Part shown: positions 10,601 to 22,439 of the stretch, in pieces | How the letters are laid out: every line of letters begins with the position of its first letter | Numbering within the stretch: the first letter of the stretch is position 1 | NCBI GenBank assembly: GCA_031002005.1 | Contig: CM061921.1 | Location: 125,394,597-125,458,596, forward strand | Length of the DNA stretch: 64,000 bases | From: Vandiemenella viatica | Lineage: Eukaryota > Arthropoda > Insecta > Orthoptera > Morabidae | Direction: 5' to 3' | Made by a program: the position numbers and the translations under genes | The notes under the pieces: generated by a model | Seen by the model: only the letters and a program-made list of their open reading frames with translations | What the model was told of the DNA's origin: nothing | The model's database searches: none

Positions 10601-12895
10601 CTTCGATGTTATAATGCTGCAGATATCACAAGTGATGAGATGTCAGATAGTCCAAACCTGTCCAGAACGGCGTTCTCAAATACAACGCCGAAAAAACGGA
10701 GATCAAGTACAAGTGACCGATCAGTTTGTCGTTTATTTTCGTTTTCTAATTGATATTTAAACGTATCTTAAACATACATGCTTACTACTTTCCTGCTTAC
10801 TTAAATAAACAGAATTATATGTTATATGTCAAAAGTGCAAGTAATAATAATAAGTTGTAACAAAATAAATGTAACAATTAAATAATGATAAACGAAATAA
10901 AATGCTTTTAAATAAATAAATAGTAATTCAATTAGCAATTGCAGGTTTCTTTCATTTTCGCCGCAATCTCAATCCAAGCTTCACTTTTCCTGTTTTTTTT
11001 TTTTTTTTAGTCGGGGTGGCGTGAATGAAATAAATTTTTTCGCTCATCAAATTAATTAATTTCTCTATTTCGACATTCGCCACCTCGACGTGATCGCGCG
11101 ATAACTGTGTGCACTCGCTGCCCTCGCTGACCGCTGTGACAGGATTGATGCAATACAACGTAATACAGTGCAGACTTCCCCGCACGCACCCGTTGCCCTC
11201 GCCCTGTTTGACCGGACATTACAGTATGGTCAGAAACTCATGGAAGACATAGATATGAAGCCATCGAGGATACAATAAACAAATGTCACGAGATTGACAA
11301 CGGTAGAGTTCCTAAAATCATTAATTGAGCCAGTGCACATTCAATTTCGGGAGGCGATTTCAATTACTGAAAAATGCTGTGAATTCAAGATTTATAGTAA
11401 TTTGAGATTCGTCTACTAGCCTGCAATACCTTTTTCGAGTGTCAAAAACGATTATTTTTTTGAACAGTTCCAGATGTTTTTGACGCATTATGCGAAGCTC
11501 TGAAAGAATCTGCACCCATTTTATACTAAATTTTTTTATTGCTATACAATGTTTTGTTGACATTCTTAACGAGACTTAGGTATAATGTATTGAGTTAACC
11601 ATGTCATTTGGCGATTCTATGGATTCATTGATTGGAGTTTAAAATGATGGTTGTGGGGGTGATGGAGGTGATACAATTGGAATCTGTTTGAGCTGCACAT
11701 TTGCTATTACACAAAAAAAATTGGCATCGTATAATTGTATTACAAGGCGATAGTTTTTGCTATCCCGCTGTGCCTCGTGAGCCAACTCGAACAAAGACAC
11801 CTCAGTCTTAACTGCGCTCGAGCAAAGTAGTGAGGACCTTTGCCTAAATACCGTTAGCCTGCAGGCTGACCCGACATGGTCACAACGCATCGAATCGTTT
11901 ATACTGTGACATCGCCAGAGCGCACGCTAGTAATTTATTTTTTATAACGGTGCATATAAGGAAGTTTTTTTTAAAAAAAGTAATTAATTTGTATATACCG
12001 TAAGGCTAACGACGGCTTTTAATAGTATTACATACAGTACCTCCGAAAAGTAAGACTTTTATTTAATAACTATAGTTAGTTTCATTCGTTTGTATTTTAT
12101 TTATTTTTATTACCACTAAGCGATTATGAAAAAGTCGGTAGTGTAAGAGCTAACTTTGTGATAAATATTTATTACTCTTGAATTTACAGTATATTTGTCC
12201 TTAGTTCCCGGATTCACCTGGATAAGAGTCGGGTCTGTCCAACAGTCAAGTTGTTTCACTTATTCTATGCTCGTATCTTTACTGCTATATACGATGTTAC
12301 AGCCCACAGGCCCAGCTTCATATTAACTCCAGTCATGAATTAAGTACAATGGTGTTGAAGAGAGATGCTAAAACACTGCTGGGTACCTTCCTGAAAATTA
12401 AAACTTTTCTGTAGGTGCTAAAGCCACTAATTTGAAATGAAAATTTAATAATTGTTGCTTGCAGAATTGCGTGCCTCTGCTACTATATTCTAATTAATTT
12501 GTTACTCGAACTTTCTGCCGCTAAAAGTAGCTATGAACACAGCAAAACATGTTTCATCACATTATCATCAAGCAGCAACTAACGATGCTAAGATATTCTC
12601 AGAAAAAAAAAATACCGGTCGTTTCCGTCAGAAGGAAGTAGAAGACAATCGATAAATCATGTCATCTATAATATCTTAGATTATTTTTTGTGGTACATCA
12701 TACAAATGACTTGCCTTTAAGCAGAGCAACGTCAAGGTGTTCATGAAGACCTGTTGAAACTAAGAATTGATTCAAGTGTCCTTGTTTTGAAACAGCACAT
12801 TGAAAAATTGGGATGAAGATAAATCCAAAGAAGAACCAGATTATTAGGTATACAGTTAAAAAGCTAAAGGTTAATTATGATTTTAAAGTGGGGAA
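10601..12895. other. No recognised gene inside the hAT segment
   Basis: AT-rich sequence with poly(A/T) runs (near 10992-11009). No coding pattern or repeat end was recognised. Confidence 0.4.
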
Positions 12896-13520
12896 GGAGC
12901 TACTTATTGAAGACTCGAAATGAAATACTTTGGCGTAACATTTGATACCAGACTTAACTGGGAAAGACACATTGGACAGCTAATAGGAAAGTGGTTCAAA
13001 ATCCTTCACCTGTTGGAAAGAGTGTTGAGGGGATGCACTAGAGAAGTGAGGGAATTGGGTTAAAAAAACTCTGGCCAGACCACTGCTGGACTATGTTGTC
13101 GTAGTTTGGGACCCACATTTTGGGTATCAAATACAGGAATTGGTGCAGAGGAGGGCTGCCAGTTTTGCCTTTGGAAATTACCGCAAAACACAATCGGTTA
13201 TTAATATGATAAAGGAACTGGAGTGGGATTCATTGGAGAATAGAAGGAGGGTGAAGAAAGTCATCGGAGTGTACAAGGCCTATACTGGAGATGAAGCATG
13301 GTAAGATATTGGTGGGAAAATTAAGAGAGGTGCTTGGAAGGGCAAGGTTGACCATGACCACAAGCTGGCACTTTATTTCAGGTATATGGGTGTGCCAAAA
13401 TCTTCTTTCGTAGGAAATGGTGTAAGGACTGGAATAAATTGCCACGAGAAGTGATAAATAATTTACCAGAAGCACTGAAAGAATTTGAAGTAAAAATTAG
13501 TAGAGGGCAAAAATAGGTTG
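12896..13520 (+). pseudogene. LINE ORF2 C-terminal fragment
   Basis: Three frames together give the usual end of a Jockey/CR1-type polyprotein: YFGVTFDTRLNWERHI, then QRRAASFAFGNY with a repeated aliphatic pattern, LEWDSLENRRR, and finally a segment ending near a worn 'NKLPREV' (about 13435). The fragment starts after the RT catalytic box and carries several stops and shifts. It is a 5'-truncated insertion inside the hAT segment. Confidence 0.6.
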
Positions 13521-13639
13521 GAAGGGGAAAGGAGAAAGACGGTGTGTAGGGAGAGCCGCTCCATCGCAATTTTATCAATTAATATTATTAGGTTAAGAAA
13601 AATGTGATGCAGTTATATCTCCCCACAGATTTAAAACGA

Positions 13640-14450
13640 AACCATTGCCCTGTAGGCTTAGTAATAAAAGTGAAATTACTCAGGCCGCAAAGAAGACTTA
13701 TATTGTATTGGCAGATGAGACGTGTGACATAGCTGGTAAAAAACAGCTTTCCCTAAAAATCAATTTTTATAACGTAGATAAAAATACAATCCGCAAAAAA
13801 TTTCTCGAATTCATAGAACTGATGGCGTTGATTGACAAATCATATCATCAAAAATTGACAGGATTTTAGAAAACGAAGGACATGGACCTGCCAGGTGTGT
13901 AAGCCAAGGATATGAAGGGTGTTCTACATTAGCGGGTGATATTGATGGGATTCAAATTATTTTAAAGAGAAATATAAAAAAGCCTTGTATTTTCATTGCG
14001 CAAACCACAGACTTAACCTGGTTGTAAATAATTTAAACCAAATTACAGAAATATGGAACACAATTAGTACCATATAGTACATCATAAACTTTTTACAAGA
14101 AACCTTTTTACCGAGAAAGTACGTGCTAAATATTTTAGCTTTTATATGGGACCCGCTGCTCTCAATAATAAAAGTGTTTTGCCATTTTAATGAGCATTTT
14201 GAAGACATTGTCAATGGACTTTCGAATGTTTCTAGAGAAGGGGATAATACGGCAAGGAAATGTGCTTACCAGTTACAGTGCGTTGCTATGAAGTCAGAAT
14301 TCATTATATGCGTTGGATTGAATACTCAGGATTACGGGAGCTTGTTGCTACTATATTACAATCAAAGACGATAGACATGTTGTATTGGTCACTCTTGGAG
14401 AAGGCGAGGGGGATACCATCACGTCCCATACTTTTATCAGAATATTAATT
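13640..14450 (+). pseudogene. hAT transposase fragment, DUF4371/ZMYM1-like
   Basis: From 13645 the frame reads through ADETCDIAGKKQLSL, which is the first catalytic block of ZMYM1-like hAT transposases (A-D-E-T-x-D-I followed by E/K-Q-L-S), and then FLEFIEL. After a stop near 13869, shifted frames give QGYEGCSTLAG, the usual Q-G-Y-D-G-x-S-N/T-M-A-G block, then FHCANHRLNLVVN (from about 13990), the conserved CxxH-like block. A helical region follows from 14123. No C-terminal hATC domain follows it directly. It could be the remnant transposase of the enclosing 11.6-kb segment. A related copy starts at 62.9 kb. Confidence 0.75.
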
Positions 14451-17400
14451 TCATATTAGTGGTTAGTTAAATAGGTGAACTAGAACCTTGATTTCTACAA
14501 GAATCTAATTTACACAAAATAATACTCAATTTATTTGGTCTTCTGGCTTATTACAAGGCCGGGCACATTTAACGTTATGTTAAACATAATATCCAAAGAA
14601 AATAAGCAAGCAAGGCCCGGCGTTTACAATCTGCCGGATAAATGCAAACATAACTGATTTAAATTATCTCAAAGATTTTACAAGGTCAACATCCATTAAT
14701 GTGGCATCGCAGGCCAACAAATTAACGTTAACAACAGTGGCGGCCGAAGTGATTTGATCAGGTAGCGACGACAATAAAATGTTTCGATGGTTGACTGGTT
14801 ATTGAAGCGAAAGGTACCTGGAAAAACAGTTCGGAGCAACATAAAGATTTGTAACCTGTGAAAGTCTTTATCTGCAATTACTGTCGGATTAAAGAAATGA
14901 TTTCGAAATAAATCAAAGACAAATGTTTTGAAATTGACCAAACATTTAGTGATTTGCCAAAATGCGACAAGTTGATATACAAGCGGTGCTGGATTACCCA
15001 ATAGGCAGGACTAGACACGACTAGGCAGTAGCCTGGAGCCCCTGAGTTTTGAAGACCCCCTGAAAGTTCACTTTTTTCCCTAAATAAAAATAATGAAAAA
15101 GAAAATCATCCAAAATAAAACAATCAAAGTAATATGAAAGGCATGAAAATTATTATTATATGTTTCATTGTAGTGTAATATAAAAAGAGTAAGTTTCAAA
15201 ATTTTAAATTTCGTTTGTTAACAATAAAAAATATGATAAAATCTATTAATTATCTATAAAACCTTTTCTTTGTACTTATAAAATACAGATAATTATTTTC
15301 AAAATTTTTAGAGTGCCTAGTGCCTCATACTTTCTTATCCAGTACTGCCTTTGATGACCACGACGACAATGAAATACATTTCACTTCAGAATCTTTTCCT
15401 GTTACGTGCATTCATAAACTCACGTAAATCTAAGATACACAAGGAATATTGCCTGCTCGCATTGACAAATTTTCCAAGACATCGTATCCAAAAAAATTTT
15501 AACCCTAGGAGCAGTAAAATTTCAAAAGGAATGCTGCGGACCTCTAACTCACAAGAGCTATTTTTTTTTTTTTTCCTTTTGTATCAGCAGAGGATTACGC
15601 TACTTCGATTACTCCACAATTTTTCCTCTGAATAGTTCTAGTTCCCCGTCTTTAATGTCTTCCACCCTAGGCCTAATTTTATTTTCCATATTGTTATTAT
15701 TAACATCTCGGACATTATAACATAATAAATCTAAAACCATGTTTTTAATTCCTATAAAAACACAGATATTATACTTTGTGAACTATCAAAAGTTAATTAC
15801 ATGTTAATCAGAACCAACCAGATAAATAATGTTACTACAGTCTGGACAACAGTATACCACCAGCCTACACGCATAAAATAAAATAAAAGACGATAGACCG
15901 TAGGTCTTTTATTTTTGTTTACTTCACTACTCGCGTTAACAATCATACCACCTACCGCGGTTCCTCATACCCATTTAAAACTCTTAGTAAACTGTCATTT
16001 ACTTAATCTCTTTCTGATGCCATATGGTTGCCAGTTCATTGAAATATTCAAGGTTTTTTAAAAAATTTGGCATACGAATATGGTATCAAAGTTTATGATA
16101 TTATGCCTGTGGAACTCCTAAACTGTGTTCGCGGACCACCAGTAATCAGTGAACCACAGGTTGAGAAGCACTGTTCCAGCAGATGCTGCGCTTTACCGGC
16201 AGTGTTACTAACTTTATCGAGCTGCGTGTGACAGAACAAAGTTGTCTCCATTCGCCACTAACAAAGCGAACCCCAACCCCCGAATATTTCCACGAAAATG
16301 CTAGTGTGCATGCGCGATTGGTGACACTGGGAGTGTGTCTCCACAACAGCGAAATACTTCACTGATGTGGCCAACACATGGAGTTCAATGTTTTCCTTGC
16401 TGTCATAAGTTAACGTAGAGTAGAGAATGCCGCATTTATAAATATTTGTTTTTCTTTCACAACTTCTATTTTTTAATTTATTTATTCTTGATTAGAGGTG
16501 GTGAAAAGTCACACTGTCACTACGCCTAGAGCCGCCACTGGTTAACAATTATAAAATAATCCAAGGGGCGCCATTTAAAGTTAAAAGCATCATTTGAATT
16601 AAACACAATGATCAAGATGCCTAAAATTTGAAGTTATGAACATGAAATTTTGGCTAGCTCAATAATTGTTAGGATGAGAGCAGAGTCTTATCTCAGAAGC
16701 CGTTTACGGGTTAGCAAACACCAATAAAACCCTATGGAAACGTGGACCTTTGCGTCGGTACTTTACCGTTTCCGCATCTGCTCGACGAGATGTGACACAC
16801 TCTGTGTCACTGTTGCAATGCCAGTTTGCGGATACATCCGCGCTAGCACATCAGTTGATTGCCTCTAGCAGGTGAATCGCTCAGTTTCCAGCCCCATCTG
16901 AGCCAGAATGCCTCCAGACGCCGCCACCGATCAACAGTTATGAGAGTGTCAGGCGACACGTCTGTCCGTCAGCTCGTCTGAACAGCAAGTCCCTGAATAT
17001 GGCGTCATCTCCTCTCGCCGTGAAAAAGTCAGCTTCCCTCTCTCCGCACATGGAACAGAAGCCTTGAATTAACAACTGTGAACCCTGTAGCCGTTCACGA
17101 TTGGTGAATCGATATATGTCCATAATCATGTGCTTGGAGTCGTAGCTAACATTTGCCTCCAGCTTCGCGCACATTTTGCTTGACCTTGTCGAGGCAATGG
17201 GGAGGGGTGAGGTCAGTACACTCGGCAGGTAACGGTTCCCGTGCGCCACCCCTTTGTGAGCGAAGGCGTCAGCATGTCGGCGACACTGAGCATTGTCCCG
17301 TTCTCTGAACGTTCAAAACTGCGGTTCCAAATTCCCACATTTAATATTTTCTGAATAACAAGTTTTGCACAGAAATTAAATCACATAATAATAAATCTGG

Positions 17401-19032
17401 CTGCCCGGGTTTAATACATAATTATTCACCAATATTTACAATTTAGATAAATGAATATTACAAAAAATCAGAATATTAATTAATTATTTATTAATATACG
17501 TTGTGGATGACTCTGTCATACCACAATGTATGCATGTATGGATCATATTAATAGAGTAATGTCTGTCATAAAAGATTATCGCAACAACGCAGACACGGAG
17601 AGCTAAAATATTTTAAATACATGTACCAGAACTGCAGCTGCCATTGGAACCAATTTGAAAGTCCGGCGCATTGTATCTGTCCAACAACGTAGTTCCAATC
17701 ACCCTGCTGAGTCCATACAATTTTTGAAAGGGATCTATTTTAATATCTTGTGTAAATTCCTTGATAGCGTCTCTGGAGCAGTGTTTTGGGATTATATATT
17801 GCGCTTTTACACGTTTTGTTTTAAATCTAACTCAAGTTATTTAGTAAATAATCAATTACGGTGAGTATTCAGTTTCAAATCGTATTACATGCCTTACAGT
17901 AAATCATGTCAATTTGATAAACAATCTACTTATCTAATAAGCACTGAAACTATTACTTTATTTTCAAAGAATTACATATATAGCCAGCAGCCGAGAAAAC
18001 CCTTTCCACCTCCTCGTTTTTGAAAAAAATTAGCTTTCTGCATTTTTTTTAGATCTTTAAATCTGGGTATCATCTCAGTATGTGGATGAACAAGCGTTAC
18101 GGTGTGGCGTCCAGGTCTACGTGGTCTATGTCCTAGTCAAAGTTGATTCTGTGCGTTCAATTTCTTTCAGCAGTTTTCTTTTTTTGTGTGGGAGGGCTAC
18201 TAAACGTCGATAACTGCCAATTGTGTGCTGTGTGAAAAGTACAATTGCAGATACCAAGGCAGAACGTTTCCCTGACGCTTGTCCCATCAGGTCTTTTGCC
18301 CATTACATCAGTTTCAACAGCAACACCAAAGCTTGTCAGTCGTTCTTTGATCAACCTGATGCAATGATCCATGATTCAGGAACCTCGTATTCTAAGCAAG
18401 CTGATATTAGAATATAGATTATTTTTTGTGACGTCCACTCATTAAACACTCAACGAAAATCTTTGACATTGTTTCTTGAAATATTCAAACTGTACAATTA
18501 TGTCAACGTGTACGAAATTTGAAAACTTTGTTGTAATAGATCTTACAGAATTAGCAAATTAGGAAATTAAAATCGACTTTTTGAAAAGAAATCTCAAATA
18601 TGATGAAGTTCAGTTTAAAAAAAAAAAAAATTAACACATCATTTATTCAATAGATTTTGAAATAGCTGTCAGTAGTTGTAACCTTCTTTTTGTATTGTTT
18701 CTACTTCGTCCACAGAAACTACTATAATTGTACCTTTTTTGTGTGTACGATCTGGGACATAGGTTTACAATAGGGTGACATAACTCAAATTACAGTAATG
18801 TATACAACAAAAACAAACTAGCGTTCTTATAAAAACGTAAAACTGAATTCATTTACTTATGATCATTAAGGAAGACATTTGTTGCCGTGAGTTAAATGTC
18901 AACTTGACGGTTACAGATAAACGGGGCGATACAACCGGTAGAGCAGTGGTTCCTAAATGGTTCCGTGTCCTTCCAAGAATTAAGTAAATCGTTCGTTGAA
19001 AAGAGTCATAACCGCGCCATGAGAGTGCTATC
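14451..19032. other. Mosaic of small repeats, no recognised gene
   Basis: Contains sequences that look like ends of hAT-type MITEs: GGTGCTGGATTACCC near 14984 facing CAGTACTGGATAAG in reverse near 15350, CAGTGCTTCTCAACC in reverse near 16153-16172, and CAGTGGTTCCTAAATGG at 18936. None of these has a confirmed partner or target duplication. No coding frame matches a family I recognise. Confidence 0.4.
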
Positions 19033-19230
19033 ATGGTTGTGTTTCCGTTTGTGACGGCTTACCCATGCGAGACTGGTTTTTCAGCTTACACTTATAAAAA
19101 TGGGGATCCGCCTAAAAATGTATTATCAATTAGGGTACCTTGGCCAAAAAAAAAAATGGGTACTGCTGCGATAGAGAACGAGTCGGACCTGAAAGTGACG
19201 ACAAGGATGCTAGGTGACGAAGACTGAAAC
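19033..19230 (+). pseudogene. hAT transposase C-terminal (dimerisation) fragment
   Basis: The 64-codon frame has FVTAYPCETGFSAYTYK, matching the hATC signature seen in FAM200/ZBED5-like proteins (x-Y-L-C-E-x-G-F-S-A), followed by a charged tail with LKVT. The C-E-x-G-F-S-A core is intact; the remainder is worn. It is of a different hAT branch from the DUF4371 fragment at 13.6 kb and is therefore a separate insertion. No upstream catalytic part is visible. Confidence 0.55.
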
Positions 19231-19610
19231 ATGTCTTCACCCCATTTTACGGATTGTGGATCCGCTTAATTAGGTGCTAGATCCGCCAGACTACCAAATG
19301 ATGCGGAATCCAGCATTGTTGGATTGAAATCCACAGTTACATTCTATTTATAGTTTAAGTATCTTATTTGTTAATTTAAAAATATTATAACTTAAAATTT
19401 TTTGATTATGAAGTCGAACTATGGGATAAACTATTGAAGGAAAAGGGTATGACATCAGAAAATCTTGGAGAACTAGACCTTATGAAAGAGTTAAATGAGG
19501 CGGTAATATCCTTTTGTGCGAAAAAAAAACAAAAAAAACGCAAGCCTAATTTCCTTGGCTCAGCCTTGTACAACACGCAACATACAGAGTCCTTCTCTAT
19601 ACTGCGCCTT

Positions 19611-20292
19611 GTTAAAACCATGGAGGAAGGAAATATATGGAGACGACGCAAGAGACCTTCACCACGCATTGAAGTGAAGCAGGGCGGAGGAGGAGTGGGG
19701 GGGCATGGCCGGAGTGGAGGGGGCATGGCTGCTTCCATACAGACACGGGGAATATGTACAAAAACCTCAAGGGGACTCTAGGATAAAGGTGACGCCGATA
19801 TCTGGTGATGGATTATTATGTAACTCGATATGACAAATAAAATATGAAGAATAAAATTTTTTTGATATTCTGCTTAGTTTTCGAGATATTCTGTCCTGAA
19901 ATTCAGAAGAAAAAATTGGTTAAAGTCAAATTTGATGATGGATTCTTATTTAAAAAGACGAGACAAATGAAAAATAAAGAATAAAAATTTTCGATATCTC
20001 ACCTAGTTCTAGAGATATACTGTATCAAAAGTGAGGTTTCTTGAGTTGAAATGGAGAAGAAAAATTTCGCAAATCAAATTTAATGATCGATTCTTATGTA
20101 ACACGACGAGACAAATCGAAAATAAAGAATAAAATTTTTCGATATCTTGCTTAGTTTTCGGGATATACTGGGAACATCGCAATGTTTGGAAGCGCAATAC
20201 CGCTGCTGCCGCCATGCGGGAGAGTTTAGAGCCTGCTTCACCGATTTAACGTCACTTCTCCTTCATATATTTCCTTCCTCCATGGTTAAAAC
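19611..20292. mobile_element. CATGGAGG-ended element, copy 1 (666 bp), 8-bp duplication GTTAAAAC
   Basis: The element proper is 19619-20284. It starts CATGGAGGAAGGAAATATAT and ends with the reverse complement of the same sequence, flanked by GTTAAAAC at 19611-19618 and 20285-20292. It has no coding capacity and contains three tandem units of about 130-145 bp. Copies 2 and 3 are at 32.76-35.06 kb and 35.16-36.05 kb. Ends starting CA with 8-bp duplications fit either the P or the hAT superfamily. Confidence 0.85.
19802..20172. repeat. Internal tandem units of the CATGGAGG family
   Basis: Three imperfect units each contain, in order, a 'gatggattcttat' start, 'gagacaaat', 'aaagaataaaa', 'cgatatct', 'cttagttttcg' and 'gatatactg', followed (in the first two) by 'agaagaaaaa'. 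Similar units occur in the other two copies of the element (about 32943-33290 and, inverted, 35470-35880). Confidence 0.7.
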
Positions 20293-20420
20293 ATAGCTGA
20301 TGTCAACGATGCTAGAGAACCATCTAAACTGTCTGCGTTTGCTTGGTGTACACAGAAAATTTTTATAAGAAAATTATTATAAAATTGCAGATGAAGTTGT
20401 TCGAAAAATTACTATTAGTG

Positions 20421-20488
20421 TAATTGTAATATTTATTAATTATATTAATTAATTAATTATATTTATTAATTAATTAATTAATATAAAC
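20421..20488. repeat. TTAA-rich microsatellite
   Basis: Repeated ATTA/TTAA words form a low-complexity tract just inside the right end of the hAT segment. Confidence 0.8.
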
Positions 20489-20618
20489 GTATTCCATTAA
20501 TAAATTCTTTTGTAGCATGCATATTATCAGTTTTCTCTTGCCTGCCCCCCCCCCCCTGAACAAAATCCTGGCTACGCCCTTGAGTCAGTTAGTAAATGAA
20601 TAACAATATTTACATTGG

Positions 20619-21936
20619 TAGTTATTTGCGGCAGCATAACTTCCTTTTTTAAAATGCGTGCCATTCAGTCGGTTGATATCGTAGCGCAGTGCTAGTGGTC
20701 TCGTTCCAGAGGCGTGACTATAAAGTTTTATCCCGACACAGTTCAGTAGCCATCATGCGTTGGAACAGTGAAGAGCGTACGTTTGCCGTTGAGGCCTAAT
20801 TTTCGAGTGGATGTTCTGTGATCGCAACCCAGCGCGCTTTTCGGAATCGCTTTAATTTAGCCCCGTTGTACCCTGTCCCGGACCTGAAATCAATTGTTAC
20901 GTGGGTCACTACGTTCAGGCAAACTGCAAGTGCGACAAGACGAAGAACTGGAGGCCCTTGGCCCATCAGATCACCTGAGAACATTGAGGCAGTGAGAGCT
21001 TCAATGTTGCGATCACCACGGCGTTCTGCGCGTAAACATGCGTCTGCCCTTGGAATTTCCGATCGTTCAGTGAGGAGAATTCTTCATGATAATCTTCATT
21101 TCCATCGATAAAAGATGGCGGTTGTGCACGAACTTTCTGAACGTGACTTCAATTCTCGGAGGAACGAGTGTGAGTTTCTTCTAGAAGACGTTCCTGAGGA
21201 CGCTATTGTTTTTGGGTGATGAAGCCCATTTTCATTTGTGTGGATCCGTCAACAAACAAAACATACGCTACTGGGCTGACACCAATCCTCGACAATTGCG
21301 TAAAAGGCCTTTGCATTCACCTAAAGTCACAGTGTGGTGTGCAATTTCCTCAGGTGGAATTATTGGTCCCTGGTTCTTTGAGGAAAATGAAGTCACAGTG
21401 ACAGTGAATTCGGACCGGTATGTAAACATGTTACAGGAATTTTTTCCCCACCCACGGCTAGATGAGTTGGACTTATGGGACACTTTGTTCCAACAAGATG
21501 GTGCAACGGCACACACTTCAAGAGTATCGATGGCTGTTTTGAGGGAACACTTTCCAGAGCGCCTCATCTCAATTAGGGGCGATTTGGAGTGGCAGGCCCG
21601 CTCTCCCGATTTGACCACTTGTGATTTTTTTTTTTTTAAATCCCGTGTTTTTGTGAACCATCCAAGGACCCTACAAGATTTGAAGACCAGCATTCAGGAA
21701 GAAATTTCCAACCTAACGCCTGCTATGCTGGCGGGAGTCATGACAAATACCAAAAATCGGTTTACTCTGTGTGTGCAGAATGGGGGACGTCACCTGCCTG
21801 ATTAGATCTTCAAAACTAAGTAAAACAAAACTTTATGTATGTGCCTACATTATAAAAAACAAATAAAAAATTTCTGATTCATATAATGGGTTTTATTAAG
21901 TTTTGAAAAAAGGAAGTTATGCTGCCGCACCCTGTA
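20619..21936 (+). mobile_element. mariner/Tc1-like element, 1.3 kb, TA target duplication
   Basis: The inverted ends share TGCGGCAGCATAACTTCC plus a T run (left from 20627, right ending 21929). TA dinucleotides lie just outside at 20619-20620 and 21935-21936. The outermost bases differ (GTTATT on the left, CAGGG-type on the right), so the left tip is worn. The element starts only 29 bases after the hAT duplication. Confidence 0.85.
20755..21805 (+). pseudogene. mariner/Tc1-family transposase, broken
   Basis: The frame opens at ATG 20755 but hits TAA at codon 15 (20797-20799). It continues as a helix-turn-helix region resembling the DUF4817 N-terminus (RAFRNRF, then RSARKHASALGIS near 21030) to another stop at 21109. 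After a frameshift near 21206 comes the catalytic core: FLGDEAHFHLCG (first Asp), QQDGATAHT (second Asp), and RSPDLTTCDFFFF (third Asp). I count 41 residues between the second and third aspartates, suggesting a DD41D-type mariner relative. All three acidic residues survive, but two stops and one shift make it dead. Confidence 0.8.
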
Positions 21937-22439
21937 CAGTGCGAGCTTACAGTTGTTTGTTGGTTAGTGAATACATGATCACATTACATTACATCAGGTT
22001 GTATTACAATGAATTTTAAACAACAATTTTTTTTAAAATACAGATCTACTGGGATTTACAATACATGGGTTATTATTTTGACAGTTTCTACATGCATACA
22101 TTAGTACTGCCTGCTTCGCTTCTACAGCCTTGAACCAGTTCGTGTGTTGTCGAAGTTCCATTACTATTAATTTGTGACTTTTTTTTTAAAGGTATTTTTT
22201 TTAAATATATTAAAGAGATGGTAACATTCCATATCTTTTCTCAACGCCATTGGGAAATGTTTATGCCTTTTAGTAATACAAACACTGCACATTTTTATTT
22301 GCGTCTGTTTGAGCTCAATACGCACTCGGCCTTTGTGGCGTTAACCTCGCTGGCTAAGTATTGTATCGGCACTGCTGACCACTGCAAATTCCGTGGCGAA
22401 CACGACCTGGCTCAGGCTCTGTAAACTTTCATAGTTCCT
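21937..22439. other. No recognised gene
   Basis: AT-rich sequence with poly(T) runs. A short plus-strand frame at 22218-22424 matches nothing I know. Confidence 0.5.

Larger units (their letters stand above)
8979..20590. mobile_element. 11.6-kb hAT-type segment with perfect TIRs and 8-bp target duplications
   Basis: The left end CAAGGGCGTAGCCAGG (8987-9002) is the exact reverse complement of the right end at 20567-20582. Both are flanked outside by AGTCAGTT (8979-8986 and 20583-20590). Sixteen-base perfect inverted ends beginning CA and 8-bp duplications are the hallmark of the hAT superfamily. The right subterminal region has a long G run in the inward sense, and the left has G-rich sequence. 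Inside are fragments of other elements: Harbinger at 10.1 kb, a LINE at 12.9 kb, a DUF4371-type hAT transposase at 13.6 kb, a hAT C-terminus at 19.0 kb and a CATGGAGG element at 19.6 kb. Whether the 13.6-kb transposase is its own is unknown. Confidence 0.85.

Noticed and set aside
14982..15356. A 370-bp MITE with GCTGGATT-type ends
   Set aside because: Inverted ends are weak and no target duplication was found.
9826..16535. CAGTGGTGGATCC at 9830 and the reverse CAGTGGCGGCTCTAGG near 16530 as one hAT element
   Set aside because: The ends match only about 13 of 16 and the flanking 8 bases do not agree.
19406..19781. Overlapping frames of 110 and 115 codons on both strands
   Set aside because: They lie over a G-rich and A-rich part of the CATGGAGG element; composition explains them and no family pattern is visible.
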